Shown here piece after piece: positions 1 to 8,817 of a stretch of 33,550 nucleotides of DNA (positions are counted from its first letter, which is position 1; the number at the start of each line of letters is the position of its first letter). The position numbers were made by a program, and so were the translations under genes. Under the pieces are notes generated by a model. That model had not been told where the DNA came from. It saw only the letters and a program-made list of their open reading frames with translations, and did no database searches. This DNA is from Betaproteobacteria bacterium (GTDB lineage: Bacteria > Pseudomonadota > Gammaproteobacteria > Burkholderiales > Burkholderiaceae_A), in the NCBI GenBank assembly GCA_028139135.1, contig JAOINB010000016.1:1-33550 (forward strand), given 5' to 3'.

Positions 1-228
1 AGCGTTAGAAATTTGAACAAGTGTTGTATGTTTTGTATATTGGTCTACCGTGTCCTTCAGCAAGATATATTGGCCGTCTGATGCTGAAATTGAAAATTGA
101 CGGTCTACCCCATTGGATGAACCATTAGTCAGTGCCGAATTCACAGACGATACAGCTTCGTTATTGGACAAGCCATTTAATCTGTTCTGTAAATAATTAG
201 AAGCCAAAAAATTCGACTCAATGGACAT
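1..228 (-). CDS. Unrecognised protein, N-terminal 76 residues only
   Basis: This reading frame runs off the left edge of the window, so only the first 76 residues are visible (MSIESNFLASNY...). The ATG at 226-228 is preceded by a strong Shine-Dalgarno (GGGAGGAAG), and a sigma28-like promoter lies just upstream. The fragment is hydrophilic, rich in Ser, Asn, Gln and Thr, has no cysteine, and has no signal peptide or membrane segment. That composition resembles proteins exported through the flagellar type III apparatus. I do not recognise the family. With the promoter and the flagellin neighbours, a late flagellar or exported role is a reasonable inference but no more than that. Confidence 0.6.
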   Translation of the reverse strand, partial: MSIESNFLASNYLQNRLNGLSNNEAVSSVNSALTNGSSNGVDRQFSISASDGQYILLKDTVDQYTKHTTLVQISNA

Positions 229-257
229 ATAATCACTTCCTCCCTTGCTCCCATATG

Positions 258-284
258 TAGTCGACTCATGCTCAAAAATCTTTA
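258..284 (-). promoter_or_regulatory. Sigma28 (FliA)-like promoter
   Basis: Read on the minus strand, TAAAGATT (277-284) is followed after exactly 11 bases by GTCGACTA (258-265). The enterobacterial FliA consensus is TAAAGTTT-N11-GCCGATAA, so the -35 differs at one base and the -10 matches at five of eight. Transcription would begin near 250, about 22 bases before the ATG of the truncated gene, leaving room for its Shine-Dalgarno. The -10 is imperfect, so this is a candidate only. Confidence 0.4.
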
Positions 285-310
285 AAAATTCTATTTAAAA
301 AAACGGTTTT

Positions 311-898
311 ATGGCTATGGTATTATTTAACTTACAATCATCACCGAAGGAAATAAAATTGAATTCGCTTATCCTTACCTACGAAGGTTTTCAAGATCAA
401 GAAGTTGTATATCCATACTACCGTTTACTAGAGGAAATTGAACAGGGTGAAGCGGTGCACCTGTTCGCTAACAAAACAGGACGGATTTTTGGAATTTTGG
501 GCTGTCATGTTCCGGCTAATCGGCTCGTTGAGGAACTTACTACTAATAGCGTGAGAGATAAGCTTCTAAATGAATGCTCTTTACTTGTGCTTCCCGGAGG
601 AGTTAAAGCGCTGGAGAAATTAAGACAGGAAAAACAGGTGCTTAGCTTTATTTCAGAATGGTATGAGAAAGGTAAAATTATTGCATCGACATGTCATGGC
701 GCTCAATTAATGATTTCAGCAAAAATAACTAAAGGTCACACTATTTCTGGATATTACAGTATTGAGGATGATATCAATAACTCTGGTGCTACTTATTCTC
801 GAGAGCCTTGTGTGGTCTCGGGAAATATTGTTTCAAGCCCTCACTACGATAATATGGCAGTTTGGATGAAGACTGCTGTAGAGAAAGCAAAAGAGTAA
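311..898 (+). CDS. DJ-1/PfpI family protein (class I glutamine-amidotransferase-like fold)
   Basis: This 195-residue protein has the hallmarks of the PfpI/DJ-1 superfamily. There is an early acidic residue in DQEVVYPYYRLL (Glu31), a beta-strand-turn LLVLPGG (91-97), and the nucleophile elbow STCHGAQ with Cys128 followed by His129. Members act as small-molecule hydrolases, glyoxalases or deglycases, or redox sensors; the substrate cannot be told from sequence. The length fits a single-domain member. The ATG at 311 has no convincing Shine-Dalgarno, and Met3 (317) is an alternative start. It is followed after 20 bases by a HAD phosphatase on the same strand, so the two are probably co-transcribed. 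Any link to the neighbouring glycan genes is only positional. Confidence 0.85.
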   Translation: MAMVLFNLQSSPKEIKLNSLILTYEGFQDQEVVYPYYRLLEEIEQGEAVHLFANKTGRIFGILGCHVPANRLVEELTTNSVRDKLLNECSLLVLPGGVKALEKLRQEKQVLSFISEWYEKGKIIASTCHGAQLMISAKITKGHTISGYYSIEDDINNSGATYSREPCVVSGNIVSSPHYDNMAVWMKTAVEKAKE

Positions 899-918
899 AT
901 AAAAACGATTTGAATTTA

Positions 919-1560
919 ATGCAGGTACAAGCAATTCTGTTTGATTTTGATGGAACTCTCGCTGATACCATGCATAACCATTTTTTATGTTGGAAACAAT
1001 CCCTTGAGGAAATTGGTGTTACGCTCAATGAAAGAGACTACTATCCTTTGGAAGGAGCTTCTTTAGGTAAAATTGCGGAAAAATTTGTCGGGTCAAGGGA
1101 AGAAAAAATTATTGAAAAAATTGTTAAGAGAAAAAAACAATTATATGTTGCTATGCACAAAAATACGCCTGTTTCCTTCTACCCTGGCGTTTTGGAGTTG
1201 ATACAATTTTTAACTAGCAAATATCCCCTAGCAATCGTGACAGCCGGGCATGAAGATCAACTCAAAAAGACCGTTCCGAAGGAGTTTTTAGCTCTATTCA
1301 AATGTTTGGTATGCGGCGATGCAGTTGAAAAGAACAAGCCTTCTCCAGAGCCCTACCTTAAAGCCTGCGAGCAATTGAAGATGGATCCTAAGGCTTGCGT
1401 CGTAATTGAAAATGCACCATTGGGGATTACATCAGCAAAGAAAGCCGGTTGTTATTGTATTGGTATAAAGTCAACATGTGAAGAAAATCAACTGTTGGAA
1501 GCGGATGAGACTATTACTAAAATAACGCAGTTGCTAACTGCCAAAGTATTTATCAACTAG
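919..1560 (+). CDS. HAD-superfamily phosphatase, beta-phosphoglucomutase-like
   Basis: This is a HAD subfamily IA hydrolase of 213 residues. Motif I, DFDGT at 9-13, gives nucleophile Asp9 and acid/base Asp11. A cap domain follows, then motif II around VTAGH, a motif III lysine in NKPSPEPYL, and motif IV as VIENAPLGI, the Glu-Asn variant common in beta-phosphoglucomutase-like enzymes. It probably dephosphorylates or isomerises a small sugar phosphate in the cytoplasm. I chose the ATG at 919, which puts the nucleophile strand at the usual distance from the N-terminus. The longer frame from 862 would overlap the previous gene by 37 bases. The stop codon shares the palindrome CTAG with the stop of the convergent MORN gene. 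Confidence 0.85.
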   Translation: MQVQAILFDFDGTLADTMHNHFLCWKQSLEEIGVTLNERDYYPLEGASLGKIAEKFVGSREEKIIEKIVKRKKQLYVAMHKNTPVSFYPGVLELIQFLTSKYPLAIVTAGHEDQLKKTVPKEFLALFKCLVCGDAVEKNKPSPEPYLKACEQLKMDPKACVVIENAPLGITSAKKAGCYCIGIKSTCEENQLLEADETITKITQLLTAKVFIN

Positions 1561-1958
1561 CAAGTTTGGCGAGTTTTGGGAACTCCGCCCTGCCACTGAC
1601 CAAAAAATATTACTCCCTCTTTTTGGCCCTTAAGCATACCTTTTCCCTGTTGTTTTCCTTCTACCCATGTTCCAGAGTAACAGATGCCATCGGGCCCAAC
1701 ATAAAAACCTTCCCCATGAGGTTGATTGTTCTGAAACTCTCCTATGAATATGAATCCGTTTTTCCGTGAATGACAACCTAACCCATCCCGCTGACCATTT
1801 TTCCATGCTCCAACATACTTGTCACCGTCGGGCCATACATATGTTCCTTGTCCATCAGGCTTCCCATTTATTATTTCTCCATCATAATTACTACCGTCCT
1901 TCCATGAAAAACTCACCGAACTTCTAGTTTTTCTCTCTAGGTTGGGGATAGTAGTCAT
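1557..1958 (-). CDS. MORN-repeat protein
   Basis: The 133-residue product is almost entirely MORN repeats. Five units begin at about Tyr25, Tyr48, Phe71, Tyr94 and Phe119, a strict 23-residue period with the pattern Y-x-G-x-(W/F)-x-x-G-x-x-x-G-x-G. MORN arrays form open beta-sheets used for protein or lipid binding in scaffolds; bacterial functions are mostly unknown. No signal peptide or membrane segment is visible. The ATG at 1958 is preceded by AAGGA at good spacing; upstream in-frame starts (to 2027) would run into the flagellin promoter region. It is divergent from flagellin 1, with 86 bases between start codons. A flagellar role is suggested only by position. Confidence 0.8.
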   Translation of the reverse strand: MTTIPNLERKTRSSVSFSWKDGSNYDGEIINGKPDGQGTYVWPDGDKYVGAWKNGQRDGLGCHSRKNGFIFIGEFQNNQPHGEGFYVGPDGICYSGTWVEGKQQGKGMLKGQKEGVIFFGQWQGGVPKTRQTC

Positions 1959-1991
1959 TTTTATTTCCTTCATGTGCATATTTCCTAAAAA

Positions 1992-2008
1992 TTGACACAT
2001 ATTTTGCT
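1992..2008 (+). promoter_or_regulatory. Sigma54-type promoter of flagellin 1
   Basis: TTGACAC-ATATT-TTGCT matches the RpoN consensus TTGGCAC-N5-TTGCW except that the second G of the -24 GG is A. The -24 and -12 dinucleotides are separated by exactly 10 bases (GA 1994-1995, GC 2006-2007). Transcription would start near 2019, giving a leader of about 26 bases with GAGG ahead of the start codon. The same bases contain a perfect sigma70 -35 (TTGACA) with a poor -10, so sigma70 use cannot be excluded. Similar elements before flagellin 2 and the glycan operon favour sigma54. Confidence 0.55.
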
Positions 2009-2044
2009 TGTGTAAATACACCAACATTCAGTTGAGGTACGCCC

Positions 2045-5000
2045 TTGGCAGTAATTAACACAAATATAAAATCCCTTATAACACAGGACGCATTAAGTAT
2101 TAATGACCGTAATCTTTCAACTGCCATGGAAAGATTATCGACAGGTTACAGAATAAATTCAGCGTCAGACGATGCTGCGGGCCTAGCAATTTCTACAAGA
2201 ATGGAGGCGCAAATAAAGGGACTTACCATGGCAGTAAAAAATGCCCATGATGGAATTTCCGTTATATCCACTGCTGAAGGGGCTATGGAAGAAATTACTG
2301 CGATGCTTCAGAGAATGCGGGAACTTAGTATTCAAGCAGCAAATGACACTAATAGTCAAAAAGACCGCGAATATCTTCAAGATGAAGTAAATCAATTGAT
2401 TAGAGAAATTGACCGAATTTCCGAGACTACCCAATTTAACTCAATGAATATTCTAGACGGTAGTTGGGATTGTAAAGTATTTCAAATTGGTGCGAATAAG
2501 GGCCAAATTATGAATGTATCAATTGGGAGCATGGGAACTGAAGTTCTTGGGGTTGCAAAATCAAATGCTGCCGCCGCGGCAGAATATTGCCCCCCTCCTG
2601 ACCCTATTTTGGTTGGTACTACCGCAGAAGGGGTGCCAGCCATCACAACATCGATGCAACTTGAGTTTTTAAATACATCTTCGGAAGATTCATATACTTT
2701 TACTTTGATCGATGAGGTATCAAATATTTCAAAGTTGATCGACAACGTGTCAGTCGATCTCACAAATCAATTTAGCAAAGACAGTTTTGTAGAAAAGATA
2801 AATCTTTCTTTGAGATCCGCACAAACAGACACTACGATAACAGGTTCGACGCAAATGACCAGCACAGGTACAAACGTTATCGACATAACAAACAGTTCTA
2901 AATTTGCTAATACACAATTTTCAATCTCGTTGGATGCTGGACCATCTGTCCAGGTTGATATAAGACAAAGACTTACATCTACTTCCGGACTAGATACGAC
3001 CAGTGTCTCTCAAACAAATATTATTACTGCGCTTCAAGACGAATTACAAAGATTGTTTGATGATAGGATAACTGTCAGCTCTGCTAATGGAAGCTTTATA
3101 ATCAATGACGAAGAGGGTCGAAGAATCAAAGTCAGCCAAGGAATTGGAAACGGATTCCTCTTCGGAACAGATGCAGTAAACTGTGGACCTTTGATCGCAC
3201 GCGAGACAGCAAGAAATAATCTCACAGTTGAGTGGGAAGACAATACGCTAATTGTAAAAAATTCGGCTGGGGGGAAAACCTCTCTTGAAAATTATCAAGC
3301 TAGTGCAGACAGTCAAGTACTCCTGAGAATTGAAAATGAAAATCAAGTTGACGGGCTCTACGATCCCATTCTGCTAACGACTGCAAACACAACAAACTTA
3401 CCAACAAAAGCATCAGCGACCTTTACTGGAATTACCGAAGAAACCCAGATGTCAATCCGATTTTCTGATCAAGTAGGTAATTATAGTTCGGCTGAATACT
3501 CATTTAGGATTACCAATGGCGATGGAGATATTTATGCAGAGTTCCCGGGAAGTGGATTGAATGTCTATAAAACTATTTCAGAGGGAGAGATAAAAAGTGC
3601 AGTTCTTCAGGCACTATCATCAGGTATTGCGAATCTGAACCAAACAGACAGTAGTTTTGATATGTCAGAATGGGACGTAGCAATGAGTGGAGACCATTTA
3701 CTAATCAAAAACAAAAAAGGAAGAGCAATTGCAATTGAGGATTTCAGTAGTTCAGTCGGATTTATGACTGCTACACCAATAAATGAGCCGGGCGCTGCCA
3801 ACGTTTTAGCAGACAAAAATGCTTATTATTCTGAAACACGTCTAAAAATTAACACTTCCGCCTTTGGACAAGATTATTCTGCTACTGGCACTGACAGATT
3901 TTCTTTTACTGTTGATGGTGTAAGTAACTCAGCAAATTTGACTATTAATGTTAATGGCTCTGCAACTGATGGGGGGCTAACAGATGGTGTCCAATTTGCA
4001 TCTGCAACTCAAGTCGCACTCAGGGCTGCAGATATAAGTTTGAGAGATCCGAACGATGGAAGTGCAATCATGGCTGCAGACCTAAGTGATATAACCGTTA
4101 GATACGATGCTGATACAGCGGAGCTAGTTATTCGAGATCCAGCTGGCCGATCAATCGGATTTGGGATAGACGCATCTGCAAATACTTTATGTAAGACCGG
4201 ATTAATCTTCTTAAATGACTTTGTAACTGGCCCACCCAACAAAATGTACACAGTCGATACAAATTCCTCAACGGCACAGGGTGACGTATACAATTCAACT
4301 GCAATAACTATTGATTTTGGCACTTCCGATATCGGATTTAACATACAAGTTAATGGTAAATATTTAGATGGAGAATCTATAACCTCCGGGTCTGCCTTAA
4401 TGAGCTCTAATATTATTAATTGGAATGCTGAGCATCCATTCGGCTCATCAATATTGAAAGGAAAACTCGATACTTTAATGAGAACCCTTAATGCGGTCCA
4501 CCCAAGGGACGTATTCGAATACTCGTTCTTTGAAAATACCATTACTTTGTATCAGAGAGACGGTGGGGAAATAGTTTTAGGTGGTTATGTCTCTAGTGAT
4601 AAACATAGGAACTTAGTTGCAAATATCTCTCCAGCACCCGGTCAAGGAGAAGCCACTTCCTTTTTATTTGAAGCACACACGGTAGCTCAAAATGCTACTG
4701 CACAAGGCACCGGAGCTTTACATACAGAGGCTGTACTAAATATAGAGGGAGATGACATATTTGCACTTAAACTATCAGACGGTGAAACTATATATGAGCT
4801 TGCGCCCACCACAGTGGATATTAGTAACAAACAGAGTGTTGAGAATTTTTTGCAAACACTTGAAGAATCTATCGCAGCGTCCAATATAAAAGTTAGTATG
4901 GACCTTGACGGAAACATAACTTTTAAGAGATTAGATGGAGGTCGCATAATTCTCCAGGAATTCACATCTGCGACAGGTAGGCAAGGTTCGTGGAACCCAA

Positions 5001-5449
5001 GTGCTGGTCAAGGGGATACAATCTCACTAAATGGAAAAGGTTCAGTACAATCAAAGGTCATAAATTATTCTCCAACAACCCAGATTCAAAATAATGAAAT
5101 GTCTTCAGCCTATATCCCAATTGAAGGAGCGGATTTGTCGATATCTGCCCTATCAATTGAAACACAAGAGGATTCAGAAAAAGCTTTGGGGGCTATAGAC
5201 TACGCGCTTGACTATGTCGCTGCCGAGCGATCAAATCTTGGCGCTATTCAGAATAGACTTACTCATACAATTGATAACTTAACCAACATCGTAACAAATA
5301 CAGAAGCATCACAAAGTAAAATACTAGATGCAGATTACGCTAAGGAAACAACCGAATTAACGCGAACTCAAATAATCCAACAGGCAGCCACAGCAATGTT
5401 AGCTCAAGCTAATCAAAGCGCGCAAACAGTTCTAGAACTACTGAGATAA
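2045..5449 (+). CDS. Giant flagellin 1 (1,134 aa)
   Basis: Filament subunit exported by the flagellar type III system. Conserved D0/D1 helices are at both ends: N-terminal MAVINTN through [14 protein letters not shown] to about residue 165, and C-terminal from about 1045 to the LLR end. Ordinary flagellins are roughly 270-550 aa; here about 880 residues of beta-rich D2/D3 sequence are inserted. After an Ala run (175-179) and a YCPPPDP linker, the insert contains a recurring strand-turn motif ending in G-(R/G/E)-x-I at about 350, 401, 551, 693, 832 and 957. Four cysteines (143, 182, 380, 716) are odd for a flagellin. The start is TTG at 2045 with GAGG eight bases upstream; the next residues, AVINTN, fix it. 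A sigma54-type promoter precedes it. It converges with manC, 11 bases away. The Ser/Thr/Asn-rich surface is a plausible target of the adjacent glycan genes. Confidence 0.95.
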   Translation: MAVINTNIKSLITQDALSINDRNLSTAMERLSTGYRINSASDDAAGLAISTRMEAQIKGLTMAVKNAHDGISVISTAEGAMEEITAMLQRMRELSIQAANDTNSQKDREYLQDEVNQLIREIDRISETTQFNSMNILDGSWDCKVFQIGANKGQIMNVSIGSMGTEVLGVAKSNAAAAAEYCPPPDPILVGTTAEGVPAITTSMQLEFLNTSSEDSYTFTLIDEVSNISKLIDNVSVDLTNQFSKDSFVEKINLSLRSAQTDTTITGSTQMTSTGTNVIDITNSSKFANTQFSISLDAGPSVQVDIRQRLTSTSGLDTTSVSQTNIITALQDELQRLFDDRITVSSANGSFIINDEEGRRIKVSQGIGNGFLFGTDAVNCGPLIARETARNNLTVEWEDNTLIVKNSAGGKTSLENYQASADSQVLLRIENENQVDGLYDPILLTTANTTNLPTKASATFTGITEETQMSIRFSDQVGNYSSAEYSFRITNGDGDIYAEFPGSGLNVYKTISEGEIKSAVLQALSSGIANLNQTDSSFDMSEWDVAMSGDHLLIKNKKGRAIAIEDFSSSVGFMTATPINEPGAANVLADKNAYYSETRLKINTSAFGQDYSATGTDRFSFTVDGVSNSANLTINVNGSATDGGLTDGVQFASATQVALRAADISLRDPNDGSAIMAADLSDITVRYDADTAELVIRDPAGRSIGFGIDASANTLCKTGLIFLNDFVTGPPNKMYTVDTNSSTAQGDVYNSTAITIDFGTSDIGFNIQVNGKYLDGESITSGSALMSSNIINWNAEHPFGSSILKGKLDTLMRTLNAVHPRDVFEYSFFENTITLYQRDGGEIVLGGYVSSDKHRNLVANISPAPGQGEATSFLFEAHTVAQNATAQGTGALHTEAVLNIEGDDIFALKLSDGETIYELAPTTVDISNKQSVENFLQTLEESIAASNIKVSMDLDGNITFKRLDGGRIILQEFTSATGRQGSWNPSAGQGDTISLNGKGSVQSKVINYSPTTQIQNNEMSSAYIPIEGADLSISALSIETQEDSEKALGAIDYALDYVAAERSNLGAIQNRLTHTIDNLTNIVTNTEASQSKILDADYAKETTELTRTQIIQQAATAMLAQANQSAQTVLELLR

Positions 5450-5460
5450 CCCTGTTTTTG

Positions 5461-6918
5461 TTAAACCTTACGACCGTATTCATCCTCTAACCTAAAAATA
5501 TCATCTTCTCCAAAATATGTTCCAGTTTGAACTTCAATAATCTCTAATGGGGTATCGCCTAGATTTTCTAACCTGTGAACCACTCCTTTTGGTATAAACG
5601 TCGACTCATTTTCCTCAAGATTAAAAACTTCCTCTCCTCGCGTAACTTTCGCTGTTCCACTTATGACTACCCAATGCTCGGCGCGTTTCTCGTGTCTCTG
5701 TAAAGATAACCTTCCACCTGGCTTTACAAAAATACGTTTTACCTGAAACCGTTCTCCAGAGTCAACTGAATCAAATGCACCCCATGGACGATTTACTTTA
5801 CGATGACTATTCACTTGAGCAATATTCTTTTTTTCTAATTCATCTACCACTTGCTTAATAGATTCTGATTGATGAGAGTTTGTAATCATAATCGCGTCTG
5901 ACGTTTCAACAATAATCATTTTGTCAACGCCTACTGCCACCACAGGTCGTTCGGTTGAAGAATAAATAAAAGAATCCTTCGAGTTAAAGAACTGTGCTTG
6001 GCTGCTATTGGTCCTGTTATTGTGAGCATTGGATTTAAACAAATTAGCCAAAGAATTCCAGCTACCAACGTCACTCCACTCCGTTTTCAATTCAACCAAT
6101 TTCAAATTTGAATAATATTCTAATACAGCGTAATCGATTGATTCTGAGGGACAGTTGCTAAATTTTTCTTTATCTAGGAATACAGTTTGACTTTCTACCC
6201 TCGCTTTTTCAAATGAGTCTTTTGCAAATTTAAGTATGTCCGGTCTGTATGCAGAGATCGCCGAATATAAATTATCCACTCGAGTAATAAAACTACCAGC
6301 ATTCCAAAAAATATTATTTTTTTTTGCAAGATGGGACGCAACTTTTTCACAGGGTTTTTCAATAAATTTTTTAACAGGGTAAACATGATGGTTCAAATAA
6401 CTCTCTTCAACCTCAAGGTATCCATATGCCGTGCTGCCAAAACTTGGCTTAACACCGAGCGTAATTATTTCGGAAGAATTAACTGCATTGAATGCTTCCA
6501 GTAGTGACTGCAAATAACTTGCAGTATCCTCAATATAATGATCAGAAGGACAAAAAACTAATAAGTCAGAGTTATTGTCTGCTTTATAACAAGCAACGAC
6601 CGCCATTGCTGCGGCAGTATTTCTCGAAACGGGCTCGAGTATACATTTCACTGGGATACCAATTGATTCTGCATCATCTTGGATCTGATAGCGGTGTATT
6701 TCCGAACCTATGCATATAGGTTTCTCAGCAAGATGGTAACCATTTTCTAAAAAAAACTTTTTTGCTGCTGGTGAACCAACTCTTTCCAAAGTTTGCTGCA
6801 ATAGTGTCTTCCCATTTATGAGACTAACAAACTGTTTTGGTTGAGCTTTTCGGGAAACTGGCCATAGCCTTTTTCCGGACCCCCCACAAAGAATCACAGT
6901 TTGTATTGTTTTACTCAT
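5461..6918 (-). CDS. manC: Mannose-1-phosphate guanylyltransferase / mannose-6-phosphate isomerase (ManC/AlgA type)
   Basis: Bifunctional 485-residue enzyme of full family length. The N-terminal nucleotidyltransferase has the GTP/Mg site GGSGKRLWPVSRK (12-24) with downstream QPKQF, and the sugar-binding FIEKP at 185-189. The C-terminal type II phosphomannose isomerase is a cupin with QRHEKRAEHW (407-416) and PKGVVHRLEN (443-452); His409, His415 and His448 are likely metal ligands. Together they convert fructose-6-phosphate (via mannose-6-phosphate, with a phosphomannomutase elsewhere) and mannose-1-phosphate plus GTP to GDP-mannose in the cytoplasm. It is the last gene of the minus-strand operon starting at 13944, 21 bases after the reductase gene, with GGA ahead of the ATG. 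Its presence argues that the operon's unusual sugar is built on GDP. Confidence 0.93.
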   Translation of the reverse strand: MSKTIQTVILCGGSGKRLWPVSRKAQPKQFVSLINGKTLLQQTLERVGSPAAKKFFLENGYHLAEKPICIGSEIHRYQIQDDAESIGIPVKCILEPVSRNTAAAMAVVACYKADNNSDLLVFCPSDHYIEDTASYLQSLLEAFNAVNSSEIITLGVKPSFGSTAYGYLEVEESYLNHHVYPVKKFIEKPCEKVASHLAKKNNIFWNAGSFITRVDNLYSAISAYRPDILKFAKDSFEKARVESQTVFLDKEKFSNCPSESIDYAVLEYYSNLKLVELKTEWSDVGSWNSLANLFKSNAHNNRTNSSQAQFFNSKDSFIYSSTERPVVAVGVDKMIIVETSDAIMITNSHQSESIKQVVDELEKKNIAQVNSHRKVNRPWGAFDSVDSGERFQVKRIFVKPGGRLSLQRHEKRAEHWVVISGTAKVTRGEEVFNLEENESTFIPKGVVHRLENLGDTPLEIIEVQTGTYFGEDDIFRLEDEYGRKV

Positions 6919-6939
6919 AAATTTCCTTAAAGATTAACG

Positions 6940-7881
6940 CTATTTCAAAGAAGAAAAAAAACTAACTGTTTCTCTCAAACCTTCTGGAAACGAAGTGCTC
7001 GGAGACCATCCGAGGTTTAAGCATTTCCCCGTATCGAGCACTTTGTAAGGTGCCCCGTTAGGCTTTGAGGTATCCCATAATACTTCCCCTTTATAGTTAA
7101 CCTCATTTTTTATAAGCTGAGCGAGTTCGGCAATTGAAACACCCTTCTCATTACCAACATTGAAAATCCCCTTTGATGATTGGAAATTATCCAAACAATA
7201 CACGATAAATTTAGCTAGATCTTTAATAAATAAAAACTGACGTACTGGAGACCCATCACCAAAAAGAGTAACTTCTGGTATGTTTTCGTCTTTTGCAATA
7301 GAGAACTTTTTTATCAAAGCCGCTACAACGTGAGACGATTTTAAATCAAAGTTGTCACCTGGTCCGTAAACACCTGAGGGAATAATGCTGGTAACTGAAC
7401 AGTTATTTAACTCTTTATTGATCGCTTCCCCAACAGAGACACCACTTAATTTAGCCATAGCGTATGCAAAACTTGTTGGCTCTAATTGCCCTCTAAACAA
7501 TAACTCCTCATTCATAGGAGTGTTTTGAGACCTGGGATACATGCATGAGGAACCAAAATAAATTACGCGTGAAATACTGGGTATCTTAGTAGCAGAAAAG
7601 AAGATCGAATTTTGAAGCAAAAGATTTTGCAATGCAAGCGAAGCAGGGTTTTTTTGGTTAAATATCACGCCCCCTGTCATTCCAGCGGCATTAAGTATAA
7701 TTTCTGGCTCGCTTTCACTTAACTTATGTAAAGTATCAATCGTATTACTTAAATCAAGTTCTTTTCTAGTAAAAGTTATAACATTCTCAAAATCATTTTC
7801 TTTCAAGCAATCATAAATTGCCGTCCCCAAGAATCCTCTATGGCCGGCTAAATATATCTTGGTCTTCCTAGATATTCCCAT
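6940..7881 (-). CDS. GDP-L-fucose-synthase-like epimerase/reductase (Fcl/ColC family)
   Basis: Extended SDR enzyme of 313 residues, the usual length for GDP-fucose synthases. The Rossmann motif is GHRGFLG (13-19). The catalytic set typical of this family is present: Ser111-Ser112-Cys113 (SSCMYP), Tyr140-x3-Lys144, and His184 in SSHVVAALI, plus GDNF (175-178). Family members epimerise C3/C5 and reduce C4 of GDP-4-keto-6-deoxymannose. In colitose synthesis the homologue ColC does the C5 epimerisation and C4 reduction on the 3,6-dideoxy intermediate. With a ColD-type enzyme in the same operon, a ColC-like role is as likely as fucose synthesis. The gene overlaps the upstream epimerase by 14 bases. 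No GDP-mannose 4,6-dehydratase (Gmd) is in the window, so the substrate must come from elsewhere in the genome. Confidence 0.85.
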   Translation of the reverse strand: MGISRKTKIYLAGHRGFLGTAIYDCLKENDFENVITFTRKELDLSNTIDTLHKLSESEPEIILNAAGMTGGVIFNQKNPASLALQNLLLQNSIFFSATKIPSISRVIYFGSSCMYPRSQNTPMNEELLFRGQLEPTSFAYAMAKLSGVSVGEAINKELNNCSVTSIIPSGVYGPGDNFDLKSSHVVAALIKKFSIAKDENIPEVTLFGDGSPVRQFLFIKDLAKFIVYCLDNFQSSKGIFNVGNEKGVSIAELAQLIKNEVNYKGEVLWDTSKPNGAPYKVLDTGKCLNLGWSPSTSFPEGLRETVSFFSSLK

Positions 7882-8800
7882 ATTTTCTATTATTTATCAT
7901 TTTAAATCCCTTTATAAGCTCTTTGATTCCCGCGTCAATAGACCAATCCGGCTTGAACCCAGTCGACTCTATTTTGTCATTCGAGACTATATAATTTCGT
8001 TTATCTGGGTCCTCTTGTAAAGAATCTTCAAAATAACTAAACTGCGGGATTATTTTTTTTATTCTTTTACATAGTTCTTCTTTTGACAAATTTGCCTCAG
8101 ATAAGCCAACATTAAAAATTTGGTTTTTCATTTTATCGTAGTTGTTAATGCCGTGGAGAAAAACTTTCGATACATCTCGTACATGAATATAATTTCGTTT
8201 AAAAGTAGATTCAAATAAAACGACAAACTTGTCATTGACTGCTCTATAAGTAAAGTCATTTACAAGAAGGTCTAATCTCATTCTCGGAGACATTCCGAAA
8301 ACAGTTGCCAACCTAAAACTTATTGAATTCGGATGCTCCATTAGCTTTTGCTCAACCTCTACCTTGTCAATAGCGTAATTTGATAATGGATGTAATTCTG
8401 AAGTCTCATCACACATATTTTGATCATCCCCACTACCGTAAGCACTATTTGTAGTAGGCATAAGAATAAGTTGATTTTGTGATACCTCGCTGAGTAAAGA
8501 TATTATTGAGTCGTAGTTTATTGTCCTCGCACCAACTTTGTTAAAATTACATAGCGGAGCGCCAACAAGAGCGGCAAGAGGTATAATCACGTCATGAACT
8601 TTTATTTCATTTCGTAATAAAGAAGAATCTCTGACATCGCCTTTAATAACATTAAAATTTCGATGATGACAAAGATGGTTTAAACTAGACTGCCCATAAG
8701 AAAAGTTGTCTAAAACAGTTACAGAATGATCTTCCCTAAGCAAGTCATTTGTAAGTATCGAGCCGATATACCCAGCTCCACCAGTTAGTAATATTTTCAT
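7868..8800 (-). CDS. NAD-dependent sugar epimerase/dehydratase (extended SDR)
   Basis: A 310-residue extended SDR. The NAD-binding motif GGAGYIG is at 7-13, an Asp after the second strand (LDN, 30-32) fits NAD, and the catalytic pair is Tyr142-x3-Lys146 preceded by TTNSAYG (116-122). The segment LAALVGAPLC (75-84) belongs to a subgroup common in polysaccharide loci whose exact reactions are mostly unassigned. In this operon it could act as epimerase, 4-ketoreductase, or reductase of a branched acyl group added by the TPP enzyme encoded upstream. The ATG at 8800 follows the aminotransferase-fold gene by 17 bases. Confidence 0.85.
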   Translation of the reverse strand: MKILLTGGAGYIGSILTNDLLREDHSVTVLDNFSYGQSSLNHLCHHRNFNVIKGDVRDSSLLRNEIKVHDVIIPLAALVGAPLCNFNKVGARTINYDSIISLLSEVSQNQLILMPTTNSAYGSGDDQNMCDETSELHPLSNYAIDKVEVEQKLMEHPNSISFRLATVFGMSPRMRLDLLVNDFTYRAVNDKFVVLFESTFKRNYIHVRDVSKVFLHGINNYDKMKNQIFNVGLSEANLSKEELCKRIKKIIPQFSYFEDSLQEDPDKRNYIVSNDKIESTGFKPDWSIDAGIKELIKGFKMINNRKYGNI

Positions 8801-8817
8801 TTAATTTATTCCCCAAA

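Noticed and set aside
1557-1560. CTAG shared by the HAD and MORN stop codons as a regulatory palindrome
   Set aside because: Four bases shared by two convergent stops is easily coincidental and no terminator is associated with it.
4009-4542. Long antisense ORFs inside flagellin 1 and flagellin 2
   Set aside because: They are shadows of the flagellin reading frames with low-complexity translations and no start signals.
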